Assembly (NCBI GenBank): GCA_024742285.1
Contig: JANSYR010000012.1
Span: 100,260 to 164,259 of the forward strand
From: a bacterium
GTDB taxonomy: Bacteria; Myxococcota_A; UBA9160; UBA4427
DNA: 64,000 bases
Direction of reading: 5' to 3'
Shown: in pieces, positions 8,496-17,524 of the stretch
Layout of the letters: every line of letters begins with the position of its first letter
Position numbering within the stretch: the stretch's first letter is position 1
Notes under the pieces: model-generated
What the model saw: the letters and a program-made list of their open reading frames with translations, nothing else
Databases searched by the model: none
Told to the model about the DNA's origin: nothing
Translations under genes and position numbers: made by a program

Positions 8496-9734
8496 ATGTC
8501 CGATTCCACGCGTGATTTCGAGATCGTCTTGTGGGGCGCGAGCGGCTTCACCGGCAAGCTCACCGCCGAGTACCTGCTCCGGAAGCACGGCGCGGCCGGC
8601 GATCTCCGTTGGGCAATCGGCGGACGCAATCGCGAGAAGCTCGAGCGGGTGCGCCGGGAGCTCGCCGACGAGACTGGCGTCGATTGCGAAGCGCTGCCGA
8701 TCCTCGTCGGCGACAGCGACGACGCGGCGGCCCTCGAAGCGATCGCCCGCCGGACGAAGGTCGTCTGTACGACGGTCGGTCCCTACGCGAAGTACGGATC
8801 GAAGCTGGTCGAGGCCTGCGCGAAGACCGGGACCGACTATTGCGACCTGACCGGCGAGGTCCACTGGATGGCGCGCATGATCGAGGCCCACGCCGACGCG
8901 GCGGAGGCGAGCGGCGCGCGGATCGTGTTCACGACCGGCTTCGACTGCATCCCCTCGGATCTCGGCGTGTTCTTCCTCCAGCGCGAGACGATCGCGCGCC
9001 ACGGCACGCCGGCCTCGCAGGTCCAGCTCCGGGTGAAGGGATTCAGCGGAGGGGCGAGTGGCGGCACGATCGCGAGCATGCTGACGATGCTCGAGGAGGC
9101 AGGCCGCGACTCCGAGGTCATGCGGGTGATGAACGAGCCCTACTCGCTCAATCCGAAGGACCGGCAGACCGGGCCCGATTCCCCGGAGCGGTTCACGCCG
9201 AGCTATGACGAGGCGTTCGGACAATGGGTCGCGCCCTTCGTGATGGCGGGGATCAACACGAAGGTCGTCCGTCGTTCGAACGCGCTGCTCGGCTTTCGCT
9301 ACGGCGAGGACTTCCGATACGACGAAGCCATGTTGATGGGGGCCGGACCGGCGGGGATGGCGAAGGCCTCGGCAACGAGCTTCGGCTCGGCAGCGACGAT
9401 GGGCATGATGGCGATCGGCCCGATCCGGCGACTCGTCTCCGGGCGGCTGCCGCAGCCCGGCGACGGCCCGACGAAGGCGCAGCGCGAGAAGGGCTACTTC
9501 GACCTCCGGCTGCGCGGGACGACCCCGGACGGCCGCGTCGTGAACGCGCGCGTCCGCGGCGACCGCGACCCGGGCTACGGCTCGACCGCGAAGATGCTCG
9601 CGGAGAGCGCGCTCTGCCTGGCGCGCGACACGCTCGACTCGCCCGGCGGGATGCACACGCCGGCGAGCGCGATGGGGGAGGCGCTGCTCGCGCGGATGCC
9701 CGATGCCGGGGTGACCTTCGAGGTCGTGGGCTGA
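8496..9734 (+). CDS. Saccharopine dehydrogenase-like / trans-acting enoyl reductase family protein
   Basis: A 412-aa oxidoreductase with an N-terminal Rossmann fold: IVLWGASGFTGKLTAEYL is the nucleotide-binding motif (GxxGxxG). CTTVGPYAKYGSKLVEACAKTGTDYCDLTGE and the later FDCIPSDLGVF match the family that includes the mycobacterial trans-acting enoyl reductase, which reduces lipid double bonds for polyketide lipids. A central hydrophobic stretch around 290-320 may touch membrane or lipid. The gene is complete; GAGGTG precedes the ATG at 8496. It ends 16 bases before the convergent P450 gene. The 190-base gap before it holds no gene I can support. Function in a lipid pathway is inferred from the family. 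Confidence 0.9.
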   Translation: MSDSTRDFEIVLWGASGFTGKLTAEYLLRKHGAAGDLRWAIGGRNREKLERVRRELADETGVDCEALPILVGDSDDAAALEAIARRTKVVCTTVGPYAKYGSKLVEACAKTGTDYCDLTGEVHWMARMIEAHADAAEASGARIVFTTGFDCIPSDLGVFFLQRETIARHGTPASQVQLRVKGFSGGASGGTIASMLTMLEEAGRDSEVMRVMNEPYSLNPKDRQTGPDSPERFTPSYDEAFGQWVAPFVMAGINTKVVRRSNALLGFRYGEDFRYDEAMLMGAGPAGMAKASATSFGSAATMGMMAIGPIRRLVSGRLPQPGDGPTKAQREKGYFDLRLRGTTPDGRVVNARVRGDRDPGYGSTAKMLAESALCLARDTLDSPGGMHTPASAMGEALLARMPDAGVTFEVVG

Positions 9735-9750
9735 CCGCTCCGGCGCGATC

Positions 9751-11016
9751 TCAGCGCAGCACGACCGGCATCGCGACGTGACGATGCCAGCCGGGCCAGT
9801 TCGCGAGCTCCAGGGTGCCCGGGTCGCGGCCGAAGCGCGCTTCCGGAAAGCGCTCGAAGAGGCGTCGCAGGCCGATGCGCGCCTCCATCAAGGCGAGCTG
9901 TTTGCCCAGGCAGAAGTGGGCGCCGAATCCGAAACCCAGGTGCGGATTGGGCGAGCGGGTCTCGTCGAAGCGGAGCGGATCGTCGAACGCGGCGGGGTCG
10001 CGATTGGCCGCACCGAGCATCGGCATGATCATCGTCCCCCGCGCGATCCGCGTCCCGGCGATCTCGAGGTCTTCCATCGGACGGACCGGCTTCGTGCCGA
10101 GCACGGGGCCCTGGAGCCGAACGAGCTCTTCCATCGCCCCGGGCCATCGGTCGGGGTCGCCCTCGACTCGTGCGCGCACGTCCGGTGACTCGAGCCAGAA
10201 GCGGATGCCGTTCGTGATCAGGTGCTCGGTCGTCTCGAGGCCGGCGATGATCAGGAGGAAGACCATCGCGACGAGCTCGTCGGTCGTCAGCCGGTCGCCG
10301 TCCTCCTCGGCCTCGATCAACGCGGAGAGCAGATCGTCCGAAGGCTGCTTGCGTTTGCGCTCGATCAGCTCGCGAATGAAGGCGCCGACCCGCCGGAGAT
10401 CCCAGAGCATCGTCTTGACGATGCGAGGGCCGCTCAAGCCTCTCGACAGGATGGTGAGCCCGCTCTCCATCTCCACGGCTTCTTCGGGCCGGATCCCGAC
10501 CAGCTCGGCGATCACCTTCATCGGCACCCAGCGCGCGTAGTCCTCGAGCAGGTCGATCTCCCGACCGGGGTCTCGATCGCACTTCGCCTCGAGCGAGTCG
10601 AGGAGGCTCGATGAGATCGCTTCGACCCGTGGCTCGAAGGCGGCGACGCGTCGGGCGGTGAAGGCCTGATTGACGAGGTTGCGGTGGCGGCGGTGTTCCG
10701 GTTCGTCCTCGTAGATCATGCTCGTGGTGAGCGCGGCGATCGCCTTCGGGAGGGGGATCGGGAGCGCGCCTCCGCTCGATCGGCCGAGGGAGCGCGCGCG
10801 ATTCCGGACGAAGCGCGGATCCGTCAGGACGAAGCGGCAGTCCTCGTAGCGGGAGACGAGCTTGAGCCGCATGAGGCTGACCCGGCCGTCCGCGACGGGG
10901 GACTCGTCCCGGAGGCGCGCGTACCAGGCCTCCTTGTGGTGGAGGAAGTCCCTCGACGCGAGGTCGATCGGACGATCGAGGCGGAGTGCGGGCGTGATCT
11001 CGGCGGCGGCGGCCAT
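9751..11016 (-). CDS. Cytochrome P450
   Basis: A second 421-aa P450 that differs clearly from the one at 2211. The I-helix has AGLETTE, the K-helix has EELVR (ExxR), and the heme loop is FGFGAHFCLG with Cys369. The substrate region is not diagnostic. The same frame stays open far upstream, but the real start is the ATG at 11016 (MAAAAEITPALRLD), with GGAGGG about 8 bases before it. The gene is divergent from the TauD-type dioxygenase with 135 bases between, so the two oxygenases may share control. Redox partners are not encoded nearby. Confidence 0.96.
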   Translation of the reverse strand: MAAAAEITPALRLDRPIDLASRDFLHHKEAWYARLRDESPVADGRVSLMRLKLVSRYEDCRFVLTDPRFVRNRARSLGRSSGGALPIPLPKAIAALTTSMIYEDEPEHRRHRNLVNQAFTARRVAAFEPRVEAISSSLLDSLEAKCDRDPGREIDLLEDYARWVPMKVIAELVGIRPEEAVEMESGLTILSRGLSGPRIVKTMLWDLRRVGAFIRELIERKRKQPSDDLLSALIEAEEDGDRLTTDELVAMVFLLIIAGLETTEHLITNGIRFWLESPDVRARVEGDPDRWPGAMEELVRLQGPVLGTKPVRPMEDLEIAGTRIARGTMIMPMLGAANRDPAAFDDPLRFDETRSPNPHLGFGFGAHFCLGKQLALMEARIGLRRLFERFPEARFGRDPGTLELANWPGWHRHVAMPVVLR

Positions 11017-11151
11017 GTTCGGCCCTCCGGCTGGTGCGCGTCGATAGAATCGCATAGCCCCGGCCTCATGACCCACGGTACGCGCGGACCGTCGATGCCT
11101 CGCGATGATCGCCTGGTATCGTTCTCGCTCACCCTCCGGAGGCCCGCACCC

Positions 11152-11964
11152 ATGCCCTTCGAGATCCGCCCCGCCACCGCGGCGCTCGGCGCCGAGATCC
11201 TTGGAGTCGACCTCGCTTCCCTCGACGACGCCGGCCTGGCCGAGGTCCGGAAGCTCTGGATGGACTACAAGGTGCTCTTCTTTCGCGACCAGGACCTCAC
11301 GATCGAGGAGCACATCGCCTTCGGGCGCCGCTTCGGGGAGCTCGAGCGCCATCCCTTCGCGCCGGACCTTCCGGAGCATCCCGAGATCGTCCACATCACG
11401 TCGACCGAGGAACGCCCCTACGCCGCGAACATGTGGCACAGCGACGTGACCTGGCGGAAGGCCCCGTCCCTCGGATCGATCCTGCGCGGGCGCGTCATTC
11501 CTCCGGTCGGCGGCGACACCTGCTTTGCCAACGCGGTGATGGCGTACGAGCGTCTCTCGCCTGCGTGGAAGGAGCGGATCGACGGCCTGACCGCGTCCCA
11601 CGACTACATGAACGTCTTCGGTCGGAGCGTGCCCGAGGAGAAGAAGGCCGAGATGCGCGAGAAGTATCCGGTCCAGCACCACCCGGTCGTGCGCACCCAT
11701 CCGGAGACCGGCGAGAAGGCGATCTACACGAACTGCAGCTTCGTGACCCATGTCGACGGGGTCGACGCCGAGGAGAGCAAGGCGATCCTCGACCATCTCG
11801 AGCGGGCGATCATGAGTCCGAACGTCCAGTGCCGCTTCCGCTGGGAGAAGGATTCGATCGCGATGTGGGACAACCGCTGTACGCAGCACTTCGCGACCAA
11901 CGACTTCTGGCCCGAAGAGCGGCGGATGGAACGGGTCACGATCGTCGGCGACCAGCCGTACTAG
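11152..11964 (+). CDS. TauD/TfdA-family Fe(II)/2-oxoglutarate dioxygenase
   Basis: A 270-aa non-heme iron dioxygenase. The iron triad is visible as His96-x-Asp98 in MWHSDVTW and His246 in TQHFATND; the Arg-rich RRMERVTIVG near the C-terminus supplies the 2-oxoglutarate carboxylate contact. Members hydroxylate taurine, 2,4-D, alkyl sulfates or similar acids and release the product by collapse of the hydroxylated carbon. The N-terminus (FEIRPATAALGAEILGVDL) matches the family start, so I use the ATG at 11152 preceded by GGAGG. Its last 4 bases overlap the end of the convergent PQQ dehydrogenase gene. The substrate is unknown. Confidence 0.95.
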   Translation: MPFEIRPATAALGAEILGVDLASLDDAGLAEVRKLWMDYKVLFFRDQDLTIEEHIAFGRRFGELERHPFAPDLPEHPEIVHITSTEERPYAANMWHSDVTWRKAPSLGSILRGRVIPPVGGDTCFANAVMAYERLSPAWKERIDGLTASHDYMNVFGRSVPEEKKAEMREKYPVQHHPVVRTHPETGEKAIYTNCSFVTHVDGVDAEESKAILDHLERAIMSPNVQCRFRWEKDSIAMWDNRCTQHFATNDFWPEERRMERVTIVGDQPY

Positions 11965-13499
11965 GGCGCTTCCGCGGGAACCATTCGCACGATCTGGCCT
12001 CCGCTCTCGTGCTCGAGGAGCAGGAGGACGTGGCCCTGCGCGTCGACCTCGACGTCGCGGATGCGCGCGAGGTCGCGAACGAGGAGCTCCGTTCGGACGT
12101 GGCGATCGTCCTCGATCAGGACGCGGAAGAGGTCGCTGCCCTTGAGTGAGCCGACGAGGAAGGCCCCCTGCCAGTCGGAGAACGCGTCGCCTTCGTAGAT
12201 CACGAAGCTCGAGATCGCGGGGGAGGGCGTGATGTCGACGATGGGCTGTACGATCGAGGTGAGGTCGAGCTCGATCCCCAGGATGTTCCCGTACTCGACC
12301 GGCGTGCCGTCGTAGTCCTGTCCGAGGGAGTAGAGGGGCCAGCCGTAGTTGCGGCCGGGGCGGAGCAGATTGATCTCGTCGCCGCCGCGTGGGCCCATCT
12401 CGGCCTCCCAGAGCTTGCCGGTCTCCGGCTCGAACTCGAGGCCCTGGGGGCTCCGGTGGCCGTAGGTCCAGATCGCCGGGATCACGCCTTCGACGTCCAC
12501 GAAGGGGTTGTCGCGAGGGATCCGCCCGTCGTCGTGGAGTCGCAGGACCTTCCCGTAGGGCTTGCCGAGATCCTGGACGCCGTCGAAGTTGGAGAGACCC
12601 TTGATGCCGATGCTCATGAAGACGTAGCCGGCGGGATCGAAGGCGATCCGCCCCCCGGAGCCGAGATCGGGGGTCACGGTGTAGTGCTCGGGGTCCGCCT
12701 GCCAGATCGTCTCTTCGTCGACCCAGGCGCCGTCGCGGATCCGGCCGCGGATCAGCTTGTTCATCGAGACCGGGAGCGGCGTCGCGCGACTGACGGCGTT
12801 GCAGTCCTCGCAGCGGTCGGTGTAGTGGAGGTAGACCCAGCCGTTGTTCTCGAAGTCGGGGTGGAGGTCGACGTCCAGCAGCCAGCCGAGTCCGAGCGGG
12901 AGCGAGACGAGCTCGAGCCCATGGTCGTGGCCGCGCGGGGTGTCGCGCACGACCGTCCGGTCGCCGTCCGGGTGGACGAGGACGAGGCCGCCCGTCTTCT
13001 CGGTCATCAGGATGTCGCCGTTCGGGAGCGGCGCGATCGAGAACGGGAGCGGCGCGAGGCCGTCCGCGACGACCTCCAGGCGATAGGCGTGCGCCTCGGT
13101 CTCGACGACCTGAGTCGGAACGGCGAGCTCCGTGTCGGTCTCCATGTCGAGGAAGCGCTGGCCGTCGCGGCGCTCGGCGACGTAGAGGGCGATGCTCTTG
13201 ATCTCGTCCTCGTCGAGGACGGCCCCCCACGGCGGCATGCCCTTCGCGGCGTAGCCGTCGCGGATGCTCGCGATCAGGTCGGGCATCGTGTCGCCGTGGA
13301 CGAGCGGTCGTCCGGCCAGGGGCGGCCCCTGGGCCGCGCCCTCGAGATTCGAGCCGTGGCACACCGCGCAGTTGTCGGTGTAGAGGTGCTCGATCGGATC
13401 CCGCTGCGAGAATCGCCAGACGAGGAACGCGCCCGAGGCGGCGACCGCGACGAGAACGGCGAGGAGGCCACCGACGATCCAGAGCACGCGTTTCAGCAT
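11961..13499 (-). CDS. Cytochrome c-PQQ sugar dehydrogenase fusion, membrane anchored
   Basis: A 512-aa protein facing the periplasm. Residues 5-29 form an N-terminal membrane anchor or signal. Residues about 35-115 are a c-type cytochrome with one heme site, Cys44-x-x-Cys47-His48 (CAVCH), and MPPWG as likely sixth-ligand region. From about 150 to the end is a soluble glucose/sorbosone dehydrogenase-like beta-propeller (PLPNGDILMTEKTGGLVLV, LDVDLHPDFENNGWVYLHYT, WTYGHRSPQGLEFEPETGKLWEAE split over blades), which binds PQQ. The fusion lets electrons pass from PQQ to heme within one chain. The sugar or alcohol substrate is unknown. The gene is convergent with, and overlaps by 4 bases, the dioxygenase. 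Confidence 0.9.
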   Translation of the reverse strand: MLKRVLWIVGGLLAVLVAVAASGAFLVWRFSQRDPIEHLYTDNCAVCHGSNLEGAAQGPPLAGRPLVHGDTMPDLIASIRDGYAAKGMPPWGAVLDEDEIKSIALYVAERRDGQRFLDMETDTELAVPTQVVETEAHAYRLEVVADGLAPLPFSIAPLPNGDILMTEKTGGLVLVHPDGDRTVVRDTPRGHDHGLELVSLPLGLGWLLDVDLHPDFENNGWVYLHYTDRCEDCNAVSRATPLPVSMNKLIRGRIRDGAWVDEETIWQADPEHYTVTPDLGSGGRIAFDPAGYVFMSIGIKGLSNFDGVQDLGKPYGKVLRLHDDGRIPRDNPFVDVEGVIPAIWTYGHRSPQGLEFEPETGKLWEAEMGPRGGDEINLLRPGRNYGWPLYSLGQDYDGTPVEYGNILGIELDLTSIVQPIVDITPSPAISSFVIYEGDAFSDWQGAFLVGSLKGSDLFRVLIEDDRHVRTELLVRDLARIRDVEVDAQGHVLLLLEHESGGQIVRMVPAEAP

Positions 13500-13681
13500 C
13501 GGGTTCCCAGACTCGAAGGGGAGGAGCGGATTCGAGAGTATCGGACATCGTCCGACCGCGGCGAAGGCTGAAGCGCGTCGTTCGTCCAGCGCAAGGGCGG
13601 CTCGGGGGGCGTCGGCGGCGGGGCGAAGCGCCTCGTGCTCACTACACTGCGAGGGCGAAGGAACCCTCCCGGAAGGCGCCC

Positions 13682-14908
13682 ATGGAAACCGTGCGACCCG
13701 AGTCCGTCGGCCTGTCGAGCGAACAGCTCGCCCACGTCGACCGCCACCTGAAAGAGAACTACGTCGATCCCGGCAAGATTCCCGGCTGCCAGGTCCTGGT
13801 GTTCCGCCGCGGCGGACTCGCCCATCACAGCGTGCTCGGAAAGGCGGACCTCGAACGCGGAACCGCCGCCGCCGAGGACACGATCTACCGCATCTATTCC
13901 ATGACGAAGCCGATCACCTCGGTGGCGCTCATGCAGCTCCACGAGGAGGCGCGCTTCTCGCTCTCGGATCCCGTCCATCGCTACATCCCCGAGTTCCGGG
14001 ACCTGCGCGTCTACGAACAGGGTGTGTATCCGCACTACGTGACGGTGCCCTGCGAGCGGCCGATGACGATCCGGGACCTGCTCACCCACCAGTCGGGCCT
14101 GACCTACGGGTTCATGGCGCGGACGAACGTCGACGCCGGGTACCGCAAGGCAGGGATCGGGGACAAGAAGCGGAGCGCGACCCTCGAGGAAATGACGACC
14201 GACCTCGCCGCGCTGCCGCTCGAGTTCTCGCCGGGGACGGCCTGGAACTACTCCGTCTCGACCGACGTCTGCGGTCGTCTCGTCGAGGTCCTCTCGGGCC
14301 AGTCGCTGGACGCCTATTTTCGCGAGCGGATCCTCGACCCCCTCGGCATGGCAGACACCGGCTTCAGCGTGCCCGATGCGGACCTCCCGCGCTTCGCCGC
14401 GAACTACGAGCGGCGGCGGAACAAGACGCTTCGCCTCGTCGACGACCCGCTCGACAGCGAGTACAAGGAAGGCGTGACGCTCCTGTCGGGCGGCGGCGGC
14501 CTCGTCTCGACCGCGGCGGACTACCTCCGTTTCTGCCGCATGCTGCTCGGGGGTGGGACGCTCGACGGAACGCGCATCCTCGGCCGGAAGACCCTCGATC
14601 TGATGACCCGCAATCATCTTCCGGAGGGACGTGACCTGACCGAAACGAGCATCGGCTCCTTCGCCGAGACGCCCTACGAGGGGACGGGCTTCGGCCTCGG
14701 TTTCTCGGTCATCCTCGATACCGTGCGGGGGCAGAACGTGGGCACGCCCGGCGAGTTCGCCTGGGGCGGCGCGGCCAGCACGGTCTTCTGGGTGGACCCC
14801 GTGGAAGACCTCACGGTCGTGTTCCTGACCCAGCTCATGCCTTCCCGGACCTTCGATTTCCGCGGGCAGCTCAAGTCGATCGTCTACGGCGCCCTGCTGA
14901 ACGACTGA
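13682..14908 (+). CDS. Serine hydrolase, beta-lactamase class C / esterase EstB fold
   Basis: A 408-aa enzyme of the penicillin-binding-protein-like esterase group. The nucleophile motif S73-M-T-K76 (YSMTKP) and the Tyr190 motif (NYSVST) form the catalytic core. No signal peptide is visible, which favours a cytosolic esterase or carboxylesterase over a secreted beta-lactamase. RDLLTHQSGLTYGF and the glycine-rich LLSGGGGLVSTAADYLRFCRMLLGG split as typical family blocks. The ATG at 13682 has GGAAGG 6 bases upstream. It is divergent from the PQQ dehydrogenase (182 bases apart) and is followed by a stem-loop. Confidence 0.92.
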   Translation: METVRPESVGLSSEQLAHVDRHLKENYVDPGKIPGCQVLVFRRGGLAHHSVLGKADLERGTAAAEDTIYRIYSMTKPITSVALMQLHEEARFSLSDPVHRYIPEFRDLRVYEQGVYPHYVTVPCERPMTIRDLLTHQSGLTYGFMARTNVDAGYRKAGIGDKKRSATLEEMTTDLAALPLEFSPGTAWNYSVSTDVCGRLVEVLSGQSLDAYFRERILDPLGMADTGFSVPDADLPRFAANYERRRNKTLRLVDDPLDSEYKEGVTLLSGGGGLVSTAADYLRFCRMLLGGGTLDGTRILGRKTLDLMTRNHLPEGRDLTETSIGSFAETPYEGTGFGLGFSVILDTVRGQNVGTPGEFAWGGAASTVFWVDPVEDLTVVFLTQLMPSRTFDFRGQLKSIVYGALLND

Positions 14909-14909
14909 G

Positions 14910-14926
14910 CGGGACCCGCCGTCCCG
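14910..14926 (+). terminator. Stem-loop after the serine hydrolase gene
   Basis: A perfect 6-bp stem CGGGAC/GTCCCG with a 5-base loop lies directly after the stop codon. There is no T-tract. It probably separates the hydrolase from the acyl-CoA dehydrogenase pair. Confidence 0.45.
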
Positions 14927-15037
14927 TGCGCTGGCCCGGCCCCGGTTCAGCGCCGCCCGGGCCGCCCCGCGCGCAGGACGGGGGAGGGCGAATCGTCGCG
15001 TCGGCCGGCCTCGGAGTGACGCGCGGTTCGGCCGGCA

Positions 15038-15066
15038 TTGCCGACGAAGGCCCCCGCATCTGATAC
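15038..15066 (+). promoter_or_regulatory. Possible promoter of the acyl-CoA dehydrogenase pair, within a 305-base gene-free stretch
   Basis: The stretch 14909-15213 holds no gene: it has the stem-loop at its left end, then very GC-rich DNA with two GCCGGC-type repeats near 15003 and 15031. TTGCCG at 15038 and TGATAC at 15061, spaced by 17 bases, are a weak match to a sigma-70 promoter in the right place and direction. Confidence 0.25.
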
Positions 15067-15213
15067 CCCTCTCTTTCGCGCGCGCCGCTCCCGGCGCGAC
15101 TCCGCCGGGCTGGATCCGATTCTCCCGGCCAGCACAGGCGACCGGACCGACGCCGAGCGACCCCGCTCCGCATCTCCCGGCGCTCCGCATCGCCCGGAAA
15201 GGAGACCCCCGAG

Positions 15214-16329
15214 ATGGCCGTCATCCTCAGCGAAGAGCAGCTGATGCTGCGCGAGAGCGCGCAGACCTTCCTCGCAGACCAATCCCCCGTCACCCGGATG
15301 CGCGAGCTCCGCGATGCTTTCGACGAGAAGGGCTACACGCCCGAGATCTGGCGTCAGATGGCCGACCTCGGCTGGCTGGGCATCCTGCTCGACGAAGACC
15401 ACGGCGGGAGCGGGATGGGCGTCGCCGACCTCGGCGTCGTGCTGTGGGAATGCGGCAGGGTGCTCGCCCCCGAGCCGCTTCTCTCGACGTTGCTGCTCGG
15501 CGCCAACGCCGTCCGACTGAGCGGCAACGAGCCGCTCCAGAAGGACGTGTTGCCGGCGGTCGCGGAAGGGGACCGGATCGTCGCCTTCGCCCTCGAGGAG
15601 ACGGGCCGCTTCGATCCCTACGGTGTGGCGACGAAGGTCGAGGGCGGCGCGATCAGCGGCACGAAGCTTCACGTGCTCGATGCCCACGTGGCCGACCAGA
15701 TCGTCGTCGTCGCGCGGACGGCCGGTGCGGTCGGCGATCGGGACGGTCTCGCGCTCTATCTCGTCGACGCGAGCGCCTCGGGCGTGACGATCACGCGCAA
15801 CAACCGCGTGGACGGACGGAACGTCGCGCAGGTGGAGTTCGACGGCGTCGAGGTCGGGGCGGATCGCCTGCTCGGCAACGCAGACCTCCTCGATCGGGTG
15901 ATCGACCAGGCGACGGTCGGTCTGGCTGCGGAGATGCTGGGGACGGCGGAAGAAGCCTTCGAGCGGACGCTGCAGTACCTGAAGGACCGCGAGCAGTTCG
16001 GCGAGAAGATCGGGACGTTCCAGGCGCTCCGACACCGCGCCGCCGAGATGTTCTCCGAGCTCGAGTTCGCTCGCTCGATCGTGCGCGACGCCCTCTCGGC
16101 CGTCGACGAGGGACGCGAGGACGCGGCCCAGTGCGTGAGCGCGGCGAAGGCCCAGGCCAGCAAGGCCGGTCGACTGATCGGCGCCGAAGCGATCCAGATG
16201 CACGGTGGGATCGGCATGACCGACGAAGAGGAGATCGGTCTCTTCTTCAAGCGACTCAAGGCCGCCGAGCTCAGCCTCGGTGACGAGACCTATCACCAGC
16301 GCCGCTTCGCGACGCTGCAGGGCTACTAG
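15214..16329 (+). CDS. Acyl-CoA dehydrogenase family protein (first of a pair)
   Basis: A 371-aa flavoprotein of the acyl-CoA dehydrogenase fold: N-terminal helical domain (LSEEQLMLRESAQTFL), middle beta domain, and C-terminal helical domain with REQFGEKIGTFQALRHRAAEMF and QMHGGIGMTDEEEIGLFFKR. In the last helix, where many short-chain enzymes have the base Glu in YEGTSEIQ, this protein reads SLGDETYHQ, so the usual base is missing there. Such members can be the partner chain of a heteromeric enzyme, as known for adjacent fadE pairs in steroid side-chain breakdown. AAAGGAG precedes the ATG. The second dehydrogenase starts 26 bases after its stop. Confidence 0.93.
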   Translation: MAVILSEEQLMLRESAQTFLADQSPVTRMRELRDAFDEKGYTPEIWRQMADLGWLGILLDEDHGGSGMGVADLGVVLWECGRVLAPEPLLSTLLLGANAVRLSGNEPLQKDVLPAVAEGDRIVAFALEETGRFDPYGVATKVEGGAISGTKLHVLDAHVADQIVVVARTAGAVGDRDGLALYLVDASASGVTITRNNRVDGRNVAQVEFDGVEVGADRLLGNADLLDRVIDQATVGLAAEMLGTAEEAFERTLQYLKDREQFGEKIGTFQALRHRAAEMFSELEFARSIVRDALSAVDEGREDAAQCVSAAKAQASKAGRLIGAEAIQMHGGIGMTDEEEIGLFFKRLKAAELSLGDETYHQRRFATLQGY

Positions 16330-16355
16330 ACCCGGTAAAGAAGAGGAGCACTCCG

Positions 16356-17513
16356 ATGGCAGACCTCGAAGCGTTCAAGGAAGAAGTCCGCGCGATCATC
16401 GCAGAGCACCTCCCCGAGGAGCTCCGCGTCGGCAATCGCCCCGACCTCCCCAAGGAGCCCCTCGGCAAGTGGATCAGCGTGATGGCCGACCACGGCTGGA
16501 TCACGCCGGATTGGCCGAAGGAGTACGGCGGTGGCGGCCTCGATCGCAAGCACACCGCGGCGCTCAAGGCGGAGCTCAAGAAGGTGCGCGCGCCGGTCGT
16601 CAGCAGCTTCGGCGTGTCGATGCTCGGTCCGACGCTGCTCGAGTACGGGACCGAGGAACAGAAGCAGGAGTTCCTGCCGAAGATCTCGAAGCACACGATG
16701 CGATGGTGTCAGGGCTTCAGCGAGCCCGGCTCGGGCTCCGACCTCGCGAGCCTGCAGTGCCGCGCGGAGAAGGAAGGCGACGAGTACGTCATCACGGGTC
16801 AGAAGATCTGGACGACCGGCGCCGATCGCGCCGATTGGATCTTCTGCCTCGTCCGGACCGATTTCGACGCGCCGAAGCACGAGGGCATCAGCTTCATCCT
16901 CTTCCCGATGCACCAGGACGGCGTCGAGGTGGCGCCGCTCACGCTGATCGACGGCTCCGCGCACTTCTCGCAGGTCTTCTTCGACAACGCCCGGGCCAAG
17001 GCGGAGCACGTCGTGGGTCCGCTGAACGGCGGATGGACGGTGGCCAAGCGCCTCCTCCAGCACGAGCGGAGCACGGACGGCTCGAGCGACGGCGGGATCG
17101 GTGGCGCCGCCAAGGAGACGATCAGCGACTTCGTGAAGCGTGAGGTCGGGCTCGAAGGCGGGGTCCTGGCGGACTCCACCCTTCGCGAGCGCCTCGCCGC
17201 GCACGAGATCGACAAGCGCGCGCTCGGACTGACGATGCGCCGCGCCGCGGAAGAGGCGCGCGCCGGTCAGAAGGGACGCGACATCGGATCCCTGGGCAAG
17301 TTCCGCTGGGCCAACATGGTCAAGAACGAGCAGGACATCGCGGTCGATGCAGCCGGGACCCAGAGCCTCGGATGGGATGGACCGGGGTACGAGTCCGCCC
17401 AGCTCGAGCGAACGAAGAAGTGGCTGATCACGCGGGCCGACTCGATCTGGGGCGGAACGAACGAGATCCAGCTCAACGTGATCGCCAAGCGCGTCCTCGG
17501 CCTCCCCGAGTAG
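16356..17513 (+). CDS. Acyl-CoA dehydrogenase family protein (second of a pair)
   Basis: A 385-aa flavin-dependent acyl-CoA dehydrogenase. WCQGFSEPGSGSDLASL and VITGQKIWTTGADRADWIFCLVRT (seen as two adjacent blocks) form the FAD and substrate contacts, and the C-terminus has SIWGGTNEIQLNVIAKRVLGL. GGTNEIQ replaces the short-chain EGTSEIQ, which is common in the FadE26/29-like group where the base lies elsewhere. AAGAGGAG lies 8 bases before the ATG. With the preceding gene it forms a clear two-gene operon and probably a heteromer for alpha,beta-oxidation of a bulky or branched acyl-CoA. A bidirectional stem-loop follows. Confidence 0.95.
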   Translation: MADLEAFKEEVRAIIAEHLPEELRVGNRPDLPKEPLGKWISVMADHGWITPDWPKEYGGGGLDRKHTAALKAELKKVRAPVVSSFGVSMLGPTLLEYGTEEQKQEFLPKISKHTMRWCQGFSEPGSGSDLASLQCRAEKEGDEYVITGQKIWTTGADRADWIFCLVRTDFDAPKHEGISFILFPMHQDGVEVAPLTLIDGSAHFSQVFFDNARAKAEHVVGPLNGGWTVAKRLLQHERSTDGSSDGGIGGAAKETISDFVKREVGLEGGVLADSTLRERLAAHEIDKRALGLTMRRAAEEARAGQKGRDIGSLGKFRWANMVKNEQDIAVDAAGTQSLGWDGPGYESAQLERTKKWLITRADSIWGGTNEIQLNVIAKRVLGLPE

Positions 17514-17524
17514 GATCCCCCGAC

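Noticed and set aside
11017-13548. An open frame that would join the second P450 to a long N-terminal extension
   Set aside because: The extension runs antisense through the dioxygenase and out of frame through the PQQ dehydrogenase and has no motif; a good ribosome binding site precedes the ATG at 11016.
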